This document shows, one piece after another, positions 14,014-26,223 of a stretch of 64,000 nt of DNA (positions within the stretch are counted from its first letter, which is position 1; the number at the start of each line of letters is the position of its first letter). The stretch is taken from assembly GCA_905250125.1 (NCBI GenBank), contig CAJNOL010000295.1, positions 62,001-126,000 on the forward strand, in the 5' to 3' direction. The position numbers were made by a program, and so were the translations under genes. Under the pieces are notes generated by a model. The model was given only the letters and a program-made list of their open reading frames with translations. It did no database searches and was not told the DNA's origin. This DNA is from Rotaria sordida (lineage: Eukaryota > Rotifera > Eurotatoria > Philodinida > Philodinidae).

Positions 14014-17000
14014 ATGAGTAACGATCTTAAATATGTTCTTTTACCAACAATCGAAGATCGACGTCGATCACCAAAATTTCAACCATGGTATATATATTTT
14101 TTTTTGTTATTATTATCATTATTCTAATTTTATTTAAATCTTTATTTTAAATTTTTAAAAATAAACATAGGTCTATAAATGGAAAAGATTTTTCTTTAAA
14201 GTGAGAAAAGATTACATAAATAGCTGCTTATGTTCTTCTTAATTATTGCATTGTATTTCCTACAAACAAAAAAAAATTGAATCTCTCATTTATCTTCTTC
14301 TATCTATTGAATAGGTATCGTGAAAGACTTAAAATGAAATATCCATGTAATATAAATACAAAAAATTGGAAATTTGTTAAAGATGGTCTTGATGATTTTC
14401 GTGATGGATTACCACCATCACATGATGATATTATTTTACAAGTAAATTTTTTTCCCAAAATAAAATTATTATAATTTCTCTTTTCTTTTTCTTTTTTTTT
14501 GTATGTTAATAGCCAGATAAAGGTCCCGGACCTGTATTAATTTCAGAAAATCGTCGTATAAAAGCTACAGCATCAAATGTTCAAACTCGTCTTAAAGAAC
14601 ATCAATTATATTTTAGTCGAGAAATTCCAGCAGTTGAAAAACGACGTCAAATGATGGATAATTATATAGCAACGATACTTAATCATCCTATGGCTTTTTT
14701 TGAACATTTTAATCAAACATTATCACCTGAAGTATTCAATATTAATTCAAATTTCCAAACTAAAATTTGTAATTATTTGTTTATTTTTATTTTTGTAATT
14801 CTATAGATGTATGAACGACTAACAAAATTACTCGAAGCTGAATTATTACGTTCAGATAATGATGATCAAACATCAATAACTGATGAACAAAAAGATACAA
14901 TTTCATCATCACCTAGTGGTCAGATAATACGACCAGATACAAGTAGTAGTGAAAAAAGTGTTCCTGATTTGATATTCCAAGAAACTGAAAAAACGTTAGA
15001 TATATATATATTAAATTTATTTATTTTATTTTATTTTATTTTTTTGAAAATATAGAACAAATAATGAATTAACGGATGATTTAACAATTGAACAAATTGA
15101 ACCAAAAGATCAATTATCAGAAGTATCAGATAGTAAAAATACTTCAACACGAATTGGACGAAGTGGTATTATTTATGATGAATCAGGTAATCAATGGGAT
15201 GCTGAAGAATATGAAAAAAAACAAAAAAATCCGTATCGATGGTTTATTGAAAAACAACGTGAAAAACAAAGAGCAAAAGGACCTACTAAAGATGAACAAG
15301 CTGCTTCAGCTATGGTTATTTTATTTCATATTTTAAATTTTTTATAAAAAATAAAACAAAAAAAAACAATTTTTTTTTTCTTTCTTTCTCATAGGAAACA
15401 CGACTTCATAATGTTTCTGAACAATTTTGTAATTGGTTATATAGTCTTGGTGGTGAAGCAAATCCTGATATTGATTCAGCTGTTGTTAGAAATTTATTTT
15501 CAACAGCTTATGATACAAAACCATCTTTAAGTGTACCAATTAAAATTGTTGAAATGACAAGAGTTAGTAAATTTATTATTATTATTATTATTAGTATTGT
15601 TTTGAATTTTAATTAGGTTCCAATTGAATTACGAGATGGTACACAGGATACAATGTTTCCTCTAGGAGAACGAACAAAAACAAATTTAACAGAAGTGGTA
15701 ATTATGATTATTTTTATATTATAGTTTTTATGAAAGAGAATCATTTGATTCTAGAATGCGTTTTTTTTTCAATCTCTACTAATCATAAAGTTTTAAAAAT
15801 AAATTTTTAGACAGTTGAATGGTATTAACATTTTAAAATAAAGAAGAACGAATCATTGACTGTATAGCCTATCATTACATGATTTATCTTCGTTACTACA
15901 ATATAAATAAACGATAAGTCAAATATTTTTATAGTCAATATCGACACCGAACTAAATTTAAGCCTATCTACTTGCAGAGTCGATGCAAATATTGACAGTG
16001 AGTCACCGATAGAGAATCCATTGCGACACTGATATTCGTGTTTGTTGCAACATTGAAACACTAACTCTATCAAAATATATCCTTTTGTTTATAGCGGTGT
16101 GTTTCTTACTTTAGTTAGCACTGATGAAGGAGGAGCTTTTCCAGGTGTCAAGTCACTTTTCGACTGAGACGATGTTCTTTTGATGATTAATAGAAAAATC
16201 TAGAGTGGTTTGGGTCTCTGGGCCTTCGTTCTTGAGATATCGAAATTTTACTGGATTTTTCAACAAAAAACTTTGGCTCTCTAGAGATGTCAACTTGCTT
16301 TTACACATAGGAGAATTTTGAATATTCAATATTTCAGAATAGGAAATACTAGAAAAGTTCCAATTTACTCAATGAATTGATCTCATGGACAACTTTCTTC
16401 ATGCAAAATTTGAAGTTGAAAGTCGATTTTTCACATGATCTGATGGGAGATCAGAGCTTTTTATTGAAAAAACTCAGTAACATTTCCATATCTAAAACAC
16501 AAAGGCCCAGAAAAGCAAACCATTCTAGACTTTTCTATTACACATCAAGTGAAGCTCGTCTCGATAGAAAACCGATTTCACACTGGAAGAAGTTTTCTCG
16601 TGAATCGATGATCAGTCAACTGAAACTGCAGATCCCCATCTATTTCATATAAAAATCTCTCTATTGAATTTCACTAGTAGACGTCTTTAAACTTATGCTT
16701 TAATTAATTTCTAACAATAGACAGAGAGAGAAAGTCAGATCAAAAAGAAGTTAAATTAATTATGTAGAATACAAACGATAATATACAATTAAGACTATAT
16801 AGTAATTATATTAGAATAGAATAAGGTAGCAGAAGAAGAGTATAGTGTGACCTCTCTTTATAGTGGATGTTTTTTGGACTTTTCAAAAGTATTATGAGAT
16901 AATTAATAGCCATAAATGAAGTAATCATATTTATTTTAAATACTTCCTCCAAATGTGATATTGACTTGAATTTCATATTGAATAAAATCTTATTATATTT

Positions 17001-17638
17001 CCATAATTTTGAAATTTAAGATAGTTCTTTTGTTTTTTTTATTTCTATTAATGTTTGATTATTAATTCAAATTCATATTTCTTATTTCGAAATAAAATCA
17101 ATAAATTTTCATCATTTTTTCTTTATACAATATTTAGCCTAGACGAGCAAGTACTGCTAAATCAAAAATAAGTCCATCTATTATTAATGATCAAGAATCA
17201 CATATACAAAAATATCGATATGGTGCATGGTATTTACCAAAAAATCTTTGGCAACGTTCATTAACAAATAATGAACTTCGTGATCCTAAAGTTATTCAAG
17301 CTGAACGTGAAGATGTAACACGAAAACGAGAAGAAGAAATTGTAGGAAAAAAAAAAGATTTCATAACTTTTATATATAAAATTTAATTTACTTTTTTTTC
17401 TAAGAATGCTCGTCTTGCTCCATTACATGGTGTAGATGCATTTAAAGAATATTTACAAGAAAAAAATTATCGTCGATTACCAAAAGTAACAAATTGTTTT
17501 TTTTACATAACAAAAAAATCTTTCGTTTTTGATTAGTTAATAACTGATGTTGAACAATATCGACGTGATCATCCACGCGAAATCACAAGTTCAACAGTAG
17601 AACTTCAAGCTAAACGAACAATAGCTTCAGCACCTTAA
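14014..17638 (+). CDS. FAM47-like protein
   Basis: Ten exons join in frame: 14014-14087, 14315-14441, 14513-14731, 14807-14994, 15056-15314, 15395-15562, 15617-15697, 17138-17341, 17405-17485, 17537-17638. They encode 500 residues. The N-terminal part carries RYRERLKMKYP then WKFVKDGLDDFRDGLPP, which closely matches the conserved WVFVKEGLDDFRxG core of vertebrate FAM47 proteins. A following segment (LNHPMAFFEHFNQTLSPEMY) resembles the HPLALYP...LPxEL region of that family. The remainder is charged, with no membrane segment or signal peptide. Vertebrate FAM47E has been linked to chromatin and arginine methylation; whether that function is shared cannot be told here. The 1440-bp intron 15698-17137 carries two repeat insertions. 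The stop codon is 134 bp before the IFT88 start on the same strand. Assignment rests on the N-terminal half. Confidence 0.75.
15993..16109 (+). repeat. Dispersed repeat family A, copy 1
   Basis: This segment in the long intron of the FAM47-like gene is clearly related to 31210-31331 in an intron of the RalBP1-like gene. Shared blocks include CAGTGAGTCAYCGATA, a block reading TTCGYGTTYGTTRCAACRTT, then ACACYAACTCTATCAAAATA and TATAGCRGTGT. The same order and strand in both copies indicate a dispersed element fragment. Family unknown; borders approximate. Confidence 0.8.
16145..16583. repeat. Foldback (inverted-repeat) element, copy 1
   Basis: The outer parts are imperfect reverse complements: the left arm (about 16145-16275) contains TCTAGAGTGGTTTGGGTCTC and GAGATATCGAAATTTTACTG, answered on the right (about 16455-16583) by the reverse complement of TCTAGAATGGTTTGCTTTTC and TAGATATGGAAATGTTACTG. 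Its right half is homologous to the element at about 34469-34860. It looks like a non-autonomous foldback or MITE-like insertion in the FAM47-like intron. No coding capacity is seen; the exact ends and any target duplication were not determined. Confidence 0.75.
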
Positions 17639-17746
17639 ATAATAACGAAATAAAAACTGATCTGTTTATATACATATTTTTTTTTTTGAAATGATAATTT
17701 TAATTATAATTCAAAAATCTAAGAAAAAAAAACGTATTTAGATATT

Positions 17747-17761
17747 TCTTTTTTGTTTTCA
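17747..17761 (+). promoter_or_regulatory. Splice acceptor just upstream of the IFT88 start
   Basis: A pyrimidine tract ending TTTTCAG is followed after about 11 bases by the IFT88 ATG at 17773. The preceding gene's stop is only about 120 bp upstream. The site must accept either a very short 5' UTR intron or a trans-spliced leader. Confidence 0.55.
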
Positions 17762-17772
17762 GATTAAAAATT

Positions 17773-20700
17773 ATGACTGATAAACCTGATTCTTATTCCG
17801 GTTTTAATGAATATAATCCTTTATTAGATACTGATGTGAGTTGAATTTATTTCATGTTTTTTTTTTTTTGTTTCATGATATTTTTCATTTAAAGAGTTTA
17901 AAATATGATACTGATTTACAACAAGCAGTTTTAAAAACCAGTCATGGCCGACGAGCTCCACCGGTAATTTTTTTTTTAAATTTTATTTATTATAAAAACA
18001 TTTTTTTTCTTTTCAGACTGGTTTAGCTGGTGCAGGTACTGCTCAAAAGGTAAAATTTTGTTCAATTATTTTATTTTTTATACATTATGAATTTTTATAG
18101 GGTGGATTTTTCTCTCGAATGAAAAATATTTTTGGTCGACAGAAAACTACAGCTGTACCACCACCAGGTACATCATCGGGTCGATTAGGAACTGCATCAC
18201 GTGCAGCTCAACAACAGAATAGTGTTATTGGTGCTCCACCTGGTTCGGCATCACGTCGTCTTCAAACTGGTTCAGCAACAGGACAACGACGACCAACAAC
18301 AGCAGTACAAGGTGCTGGATTTACCACTGGTGCTTTAGGTAGTGGTACAACAACATTAGGACCTTCACAATTTGAAAGAAAAGAAGAAACGTATGTGTAC
18401 ATATAAGACATAAATGAAAAATGATTTGTTTTTATTATTTAAGTAATGAAGATAAAGCAAAAAAATTGGAAAGAACAGTATTGGATCTTGTTGAAGAAAG
18501 TTGTTTAGCATATGAAAAAAATGATACAAAATTAGTAAGAACAATGTTTTTCTTTCTTTTTTTTTTATCTAATTTTCGGTTTTTCTTTTTTTCTTTTTTA
18601 GGCACTTGAAAAATCTGAAGAAGCAATGAGAAATGAAAAAAGTCTTAATCGATATCGAGAAGAACAAAATCTTGGAGAATCAGATTTAAATCTAACTGGA
18701 TTTGTACGTATCATTTTAAATCACTAAAAAAAATATTAAAATTAAAATTAATTCTCATCACAATAGAAGATTATCCTTAATGAATAAATTTCTCGAAAGA
18801 TTGAGATTTAAAATATCCTTAGATTTTAGAGTTTGAGTCAAGGAGGAAAAATCCTTCGTTATGCTCCAGTAATTTTTTTCTTAATGATCTTATAGAAAAT
18901 AACTTCATTTTTCTGTACTTTCCTATATTTCGGAAGTATAGAAAGATGCTTGTTTTGAACTGAAAATCTTCAAAGATTAAGATCTACTTTATTTCTAGAC
19001 TTTTAAAACCCTAAAAACATTCTGATTTTTCGAAAAATTTTTGTTTTATTAAAATAATTCTGAATATTAATTGTTTCTATTCAATTTTCTTATTCTTAAA
19101 TATTATTCAAAGATTAAAATGAATAGATTGTTATTTTTAGAATTAATTCAATTGAATAGTATTGGTTTTAATTTTTTTTGTGTTAAAGAATAAGAAATAT
19201 ATTTATTGATTTAAATAGGTCATTCTTCATTGTGCTAATATGTTAGCTAAATGTGGTATGAATTCTGAAGCAATGAATCAATATAATTTAATATTAAAAA
19301 ATAAATTATTACCTGTACCTAGTCGTTTGTAAGTAGAAATATTATTTTTAACAATAAAAAATAAAAAAAAATTCTTTTAAATCATTTCTATTCTTAGACG
19401 AATTAATATTGGTAATATTTTCTTACGTTCAAAACAATATACGAAAGCATTAAAAATGTATCGTATGGCACTTGATCAAATACCTGAACAGAATGCTGAT
19501 TTAAAGTAAAGAAGAAAGAAAATAGAAATTATTTAATAGATGATAATTAATTGAATAAAAAAATTTCGATTTTGGTTTCTTTAGATTTAAAGTTCGTGAA
19601 AATATAGCTGCTACACATATTCTTATGACTCAATATGCTGAAGCAGCACAAGCTTATGAATCAATAATGCAAGAACGACCAAATTATCGTAGTGGTTTAA
19701 ATCTTCTTCTTTGTTATCATACATTAGGACAACGTGATAAAACACGTCGAGCATTTAGTGATTTACTTAAAATACCATTTTTAAGTTCTGATGATGATTA
19801 TCAAGCATCAGTAAAAATTAAATAAATAATTATTGATTTATTTATTAAAGATTTTATTTTTTTATGATAGGTTGATAAAGCAGATAAACATGCAAATCTT
19901 GTTTTAGAAGCTACACGAGATGATCGTTTAAGACAATTCGAACGAAAACGGTAGAGATTTTCGATTTTTGTTTTTGAAGTTCTGAAAATTTCAAATTTGA
20001 TTATTTACATAAGATCTTTTGAAAAGAAAACAAACATCTATTATTAAATGTCAAAGTACTTTTGAATCGATTAAATAAATACATAAAAAAAAAAAACAAT
20101 GAATTTATTTATTTATTTCAACAAACACAAATCTTTTTCTTTTTTTTTCTTCCTATTTATTTTTCTTAATACAATTGAAAATATTAATCATTTATTTAGA
20201 CGACGTTTTGCTGAACATGTTATTGTTACTGCTGCTAAAATTGTTGGTAATAATTCTGATGGAGATTTTGTTGGAGGTTATGAATGGTGTATTGAACAAG
20301 TACGAAATTCTACATATCTTGAATTAGCTAGTGGTCTTGAAATTCAAAAAGCTATTGCTTATTTACGTGAAGATAATTTTCCTAAGGTTAGATGAAAAAC
20401 AAAAAAAAAAAAGAAAATTAAATAATTTAAAACAATAAAACAATATTCTTCTAGGCAATTTCCACACTGAAAGAATTTGAAAAAGCTGAAGCAAAATTAG
20501 CTAGTGCAGGTTTGTATAATAATTTGAAAAAATAAAGTACAAATGAATTTATTTATAAATAAAAAAAAAAATTTGTTTTAGCTTCTACAAATTTATCATT
20601 TTTATACTTTTTGGTATGTATACATTTTTATTTACAAAAAAAAAAAAACAATTTTGTTTTTTTTTAAAGGAAAAAGATTTAAATAATGCACATAAATATG

Positions 20701-23700
20701 CTGATTTAGCTTTAAAAACTGATAAATTTAATCCAGCTTGTATGTAACAACAAAAAAAATCTTCATATTTACTCTATTAGTGTATTTCTTTTTTATTTAT
20801 TTATCTTCTAAAAGCTTTAACTAATAAAGGCAATTGTTGTTATGCTCAAGAAGATTACGATAAAGCTCGATATTATTATGAAGAAGCTTTGAATATTGAT
20901 GCAGGTTCTGTTGAAGCTCTACATAATCTTAGTAAGTTTTAAAAATTCTTTTAATATTAAAAACAAACAAAAAAAAATTCATTTTGTTTTAGTTTTAACA
21001 TTAATGAAATCAAAACAATATCAACGTGTTAAAGATCTTCTTCATAAATATACAATAATACAACCAACAAATGCACAAGTTTTTTGTTTAATGGCTGAAG
21101 TATTAGAACATACAAATGATATTGATAATGCAAAAAGTTGGTTAGTTAAAACAAAAAAATCAAACCTTTTTGTTTTTTTTTTTCAAAATATGAAAAAAAA
21201 CGATTTTCTTTTTTTGGCAGGTATTTACAAGCTTTAAGTACACATCGAATGGATGGACATTTACATCGACGAATAGGTGAAGTTATTGATGTACAAGGAG
21301 ATAAATCTGATGCTATACAATATTATTTTGATGTAAGTTTTGTTTTTTTATTATTAAAATATTATTTTTTATAATAATACAAAAAAATGACAAAGGCTTT
21401 TCGACATAATCCATGTGATATAAAAACATTAGAATGGCTTGCATCATATTATATCGAAACACAATATCCTGAAAAAGCTGTTGAATTTTGTGCACAAGCT
21501 GCATTAGTCAAGTAAGTAAAACAAAAAACGAAATGAAACAAAAATGTTTTTTTTTTTTTTGTTTTAGACCAGGAGAAATTAAATGGCATTTAATGGTTGC
21601 TTCATGTTATCGTCGTACTGGTGATTATACAGCTGCATTAGAAAAATATAAATGGATTCATCAACATTTTCCAGATGATACTGATTGTAAGATATGAGTC
21701 CTCTTGTTGCTCGACATATTGATCTTGAATTATTATATTATTATATATTCAAATTACATGAAATTTATTCGCTATGTTAGCATTATAGTAGAAAGATTCT
21801 GATAAAATTTTCAGGAAATATTCATTAAACAAAGGTCAAAGAGTAGCTCATTGAAAATTCTCTACAGAACCTTAATCTATATATTTAATATTGTTTTAAA
21901 GAGTATATCAGCTGTAGTGTTTAACAGAATGCTTATTTTTAATTCTTATCTTTTATGCACAGGAAAAGAATAATGAATTATATATTACAGAGCACTCTCA
22001 GAAAAAAATGAAGATCTATTTATAGAACTGCTTTTTTTTTTCATATATATATATATATATATAATAATAATGCTTAATTAAGAAAAAAAGAAAAAGATTG
22101 TCACACATTGCAGCTTCACATGTTCTTTCAAACAAACAAAAAACCCATAGCATTTGATTACAATGAAGTTCTTTCGAATAGTCTAGAACAGGCGATCAAG
22201 AAAAAAAAAAGAACAGAAATAAAAAAATAAATAAAACAGGTTTTTTCATTTTTTTTTTGCTCCTGAAAAAACTGATATTATTTAAGAAAAATATGATGGA
22301 AATCATGAAAGAAAAATTTTTGCAAGAAATGAGGCGACAAAAATCATATTATATATGGAAAGGTCAAATCTCAGAGAATTGTCATAGACATTTATCTTAA
22401 TTTCGACATTTCGGACGAAAATTGACTTTTTTTGAGTGAAGACGACCGTAAGAAATTAGAATATCATATCTATTAAAGATATATTATATATATATAAACA
22501 ATACTGTCGGGTTAGATGTAAAAAAAATAAAGAACATTTTATTTATGGGAAAGAATTCTTTTCAATAATATTTTATATATTTTTCTATCAAATTACTTAT
22601 TCACTGATTTGATATAGTGGACTGCTTTTTTTTCTCCTCTAAAGAAATTCTCTTTACTAAAATGACATTTATATTAATTAATAATTTTAAAAAAAAAATT
22701 TTTATTAATATATCAACTGAATAAAGGTCAAACACAGTTCTTCTGCATATATAACCATAGGGGTAAAATCATGTCATTTAATCTAGGTCAAGAATAAGCA
22801 AGTCAAAAACAACAACAACAACAATAACAGCAATCTACACTGTGATTGTAGTACTTTATATAAAATAATTTGCATAGATATTGATACGTAGTATTATATC
22901 TTTAGAAAAAAAAATCGATTTAGACCCTTAGAAGATTAGTTTATCTATATCTGATATAATATTAGTGAAAAATCTGTATTATAGTGTAGATCGTGAATAT
23001 ATTACATCCAGTGTCATATGTCAATACCATATGTATTTTTCCATCATTTGTCGCTTTTTTTTCTCTATCCCTCTCTTTCCCTAGTTTGACATTCTCATGT
23101 GTGAAAGGATATTATTTCAGTTTTGATAATTATCTAACCTAGAGATGATTAAGTACAAAAAATAATTGTTGTCTACTTATCTTATCTAAAGACATGATAA
23201 GAATTTCATTCTAGGGTTTTGAAAAAGATTAATTATGAGATCATAACATTTTTGAAGATATAATTAAAAAATTATCATATTCTAGGTATACAATTTTTGG
23301 TTAAAATATCAACTGATCTTGGTTTACCTGAACGTGAAATTTATGAAAATGAATTAAAAAAAGTTAATAAAATGAAAGAAATACAACTTCAAGTGTGTTA
23401 ATTTTATTTTCGATATGAAAAAATAATAATAATAAAAAAATAAATGAAAACTTTTTTTTTTTTCTTTAGCGTAAGTCAAGTGCTGATAAAAGTCGTAATA
23501 TTGTTAAAGGTCGAAAAATTTCTCAAGTTGAAAATGATGGTAAAAAAAAGCAATATTTGTTTTTGTTTTTTTGTTGATCTTATTATTTATTTGAGGTTCT
23601 CATTCAAAACATGATGATAATCGTCAATTAAGTGGTCGTAAACGTGCTCCAATTGACTTAGATCATACGGAAGGAGTTTTTTCTCAACAAGGTTTTTCTT

Positions 23701-23888
23701 ATCAATTTGTTTTTTTTGCAATAAATATTTTTTTTTTCTAAATTTTAGAACCTGTTGCTGTTCCTTCCTTTGTTAATCAACTTTCTCAAGATATGACAGG
23801 TGGACGACCAAGAACGGCCATACTTAAAAAAGATCAAAATAAAAGTTTATTTGATGAAAATGATGATGCAGCTGAACTTTTACCCTGA
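17773..23888 (+). CDS. IFT88: Intraflagellar transport protein 88 (TPR protein, IFT-B core)
   Basis: Twenty-three exons join in frame from 17773-17835 to 23749-23888, giving 846 residues; human IFT88 is a little over 820. The N-terminus has YSGFNEYNPLLDTD, then TSHGRRAPP, matching the conserved start of IFT88, followed by a Gly/Arg/Thr-rich linker and LVEESCLAYEKND. Successive TPR-like helical pairs follow, including MYRMALDQIP-type and YAEAAQAYESIMQERP repeats, up to a C-terminal tail (LGLPERE...KKVNKMKEIQ) and the closing acidic DENDDAAELLP, like the family's DDLLPE end. IFT88 is a core subunit of the IFT-B train that carries cargo along cilia, so the organism is ciliated. Most introns are about 50-60 bp; larger ones are 18704-19218 and 21687-23285, with no coding content seen. 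The gene appears intact. Confidence 0.97.
21687..23285 (+). other. Long intron of IFT88 (about 1.6 kb)
   Basis: The donor GTAAGATATG follows the codon pair for ATD, and the acceptor TATTCTAG precedes GTATACAATTTTTGG. Frame is kept across the gap. The interior is AT-rich with A/T tracts and a short (TA)n run near 22043. No coding remnant was recognised. Confidence 0.75.
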
Positions 23889-25209
23889 CTGAAAATACTG
23901 TTTATTAATTTTTAATAAATTTACAAAGGCTTTTTTTTCTTCTGATCTTCTTCTTACTTTCATCTGTTTTGCAGCTGATGTTTTTCTCTCTCTCGTCTTT
24001 TTTTGTCGTTACGTTCTTCAAGTACTATTAACAAGCATCTTCCTAGGCTGAAGATCGGCTGATGCATTACAATGCGCAAAGAGGAAAAAAAAACGAGGGT
24101 AAAAATGTGTTCGTACTTTGGTGCTTTTTTTGGTTTCGTAAAATAATACGAGAAGAAAAAAACAAGAAACGAGAGAGAAAAAGAAAATATAAGGGTAGAT
24201 AGTTGCGGCGACGACAACCGCGGCGGCCTTTTCCTCTTTTTTCTCTGTAGCTACGAATTGCCATCGTCAGTATCACAAATAGAAAATAAATGTCAAAGAA
24301 TCTAAGGTGAGTGGGTCAAAAGATTAGAGAATCGATAAATAATGTTGATGCTGTTAGTATATATACATATATTACAAACAGAACATATCGTGTTTTTGTG
24401 TTTACTTTTTTCTATTCAATATAATCTAAGGTAAAAAAACAAAATACATTCTTGTCAATTAACTGATCTTAGGGTCACAAAGAAACAAAAAGAAGAAAAA
24501 AAGGTTGATGATTTCGATTTTTCTTTTGCTATTTATTTAGTTTTGTTTTTTTGTACATCATTCCACTTTTTCAATTTTTTTTTTATTTTAAATTTAATTA
24601 ACATAGTTATATTATATGTAAAATTGTGATAAGATAAAAAATTTGGACAGTCTTTATTCTATATATGATCGAGATTCATAGAACGCTCTGTTAATAGTGC
24701 ATGTTTTTTTGTATGCATATGTTCTCTTTATAGAATCATCATTATATTGGCTACAGCAGGACGTATGTCTTGTTTCTCTCTGAGTTTTTCCTGTCTCATT
24801 CGCATTCTTCTCTTTTCTTGTCCTCGTCAAAAACAAGCTCTTTTTCGTTGTCTATCTGTCTGTCAATCGACATAAACAATCATCTGGCTACAGTAGTAAT
24901 TTTATATTAGGTACTTTACGATGGCCCAATTTTTTTTCTACGGACATATTATTACAATTCAATAGTGTTGATTTTATATAGAATTTTATTAATGATTTAA
25001 ATTTTCGATTTAATGAGTAACTATTTAGAATAATCAATGTAGATAAAACAATAAGAAAGAAAGAAAGCAAGCAAGAAAAAAAAAAGATTATTTTTCATAT
25101 TAATGATGTATAAATAATGTTCTATTTATGGCACATATAGAATTTTTCTTATTATAGTAGTAGTACGTGGAACAAACGATACGAAGTGGTTAGATAAGTA
25201 AAAACACAG
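23889..25209. other. Intergenic between IFT88 and the AXH gene
   Basis: The IFT88 3' UTR probably ends soon after an AATAAA near 23911. The rest has purine/pyrimidine-rich tracts and a small GC-rich island near 24205-24235 (GCGGCGACGACAACCGCGG), unusual in this AT-rich window. No gene recognised. It likely includes the promoter of the AXH gene. Confidence 0.6.
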
Positions 25210-26223
25210 ATGGACCCTTCCACAGCAAATACGGCTAGTAAGATGACTATGCCATCAACAACATTTGCTATTGATCGTTCAAATCCTAATTTATCTTCGT
25301 CGAATTTTCATCAAAGTCTATCTCTTACTTCAACTAATACATGTTCAAATAATCGTTATTCCTATCCTGACATTCTATCATCATCTTCATCAACATCATC
25401 ATTAAATTATACTGATCTACTTCGTACATGGAATTATCATAGATTTATAACATCAGCATTAACAACTGATCATTTGTCAGATAATTCTTCTAGTGATTAT
25501 TATCCACGTAATGGTTCTTTGCATCAATGTTATCCTCATACATTACAAAAATCTTTACATCATCAAACACATGATGATATTCTTTTAAAGAAATTTCATC
25601 GTGATACATTGGTTACCTTAGATACAGGTGAATTAAAAAATATTCAACAATTAACAAAAAATGATTTTTTAAAAAGTGCAAAACAAAGTCATCAATATTC
25701 AAGGTCAAATTATTGTCTTTTTTTTTTTGTTTTAAAGAAAAAAGATTATATTTAATAATATAATTATTTATTTATTTATTTATTTAGTGTTTTAGCACGA
25801 GTCGATTATATTGGTTCGATTGATAAATCAACTGGTAGAGTCGAATTACGTTTTTATATTGATGATATTAGAAAAACAGTAATTTATTTTTTCTGGACAA
25901 ATTATAAAATATAATTTGTTTTTTTCTTTTAGGCTTCATGTTATGTTTTACCAGCTGTACCATTTTTTGTTCATCAATATTCATGTTGGTCATCTATATC
26001 ACCTGAACATACACATCATCAATGTGGTTTAAAATGTCGTCAATTAGAATGTGGTGATATAATAATAGCTGTAACTGAACAACGAAAATTTTCATCATCA
26101 TCATCGAAAATCAATGATAAATCTAATTATAGTCAACAATCATCAACAAGCTATGTGGCTGAAAAATACACGAATGGACAAACATCACCATCCATTAAAC
26201 GTCATAAATCATCAAATGAATAA
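25210..26223 (+). CDS. AXH-domain protein, ataxin-1-like
   Basis: Three exons (25210-25703, 25788-25878, 25933-26223) encode 291 residues. The N-terminal half is Ser/Thr/Asn-rich and likely disordered. An AXH domain occupies about residues 138-262: LVTLDTGELKNIQQLTKNDF, then LARVDYIG, VELRFYIDD, the core PAVPFFVHQYSCWSSISPE, and CRQLECGDIIIAVTEQ. These match the ataxin-1/HBP1 AXH pattern (LANGELKxVEDL, YPFFVFGQGWSSCCPE, LSVGDVCISL). AXH domains mediate protein and RNA binding and dimerisation in transcriptional co-repression. No HMG box is present, which argues for ataxin-1-like rather than HBP1. The tail ends in a basic Lys/Arg/His cluster (KRHKSS), as in the nuclear signal of ataxin-1. The ATG directly follows AACACAG, an acceptor-like sequence. 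Confidence 0.87.

Noticed and set aside
15825..16073. 82-codon minus-strand frame in the FAM47-like intron
   Set aside because: It overlaps the family-A repeat, and the other copy of the repeat does not keep a matching frame.
23960..24836. Minus-strand Arg/Ser/Phe-rich frames downstream of IFT88
   Set aside because: Low complexity, overlapping one another, no domain. They reflect purine/pyrimidine tracts.
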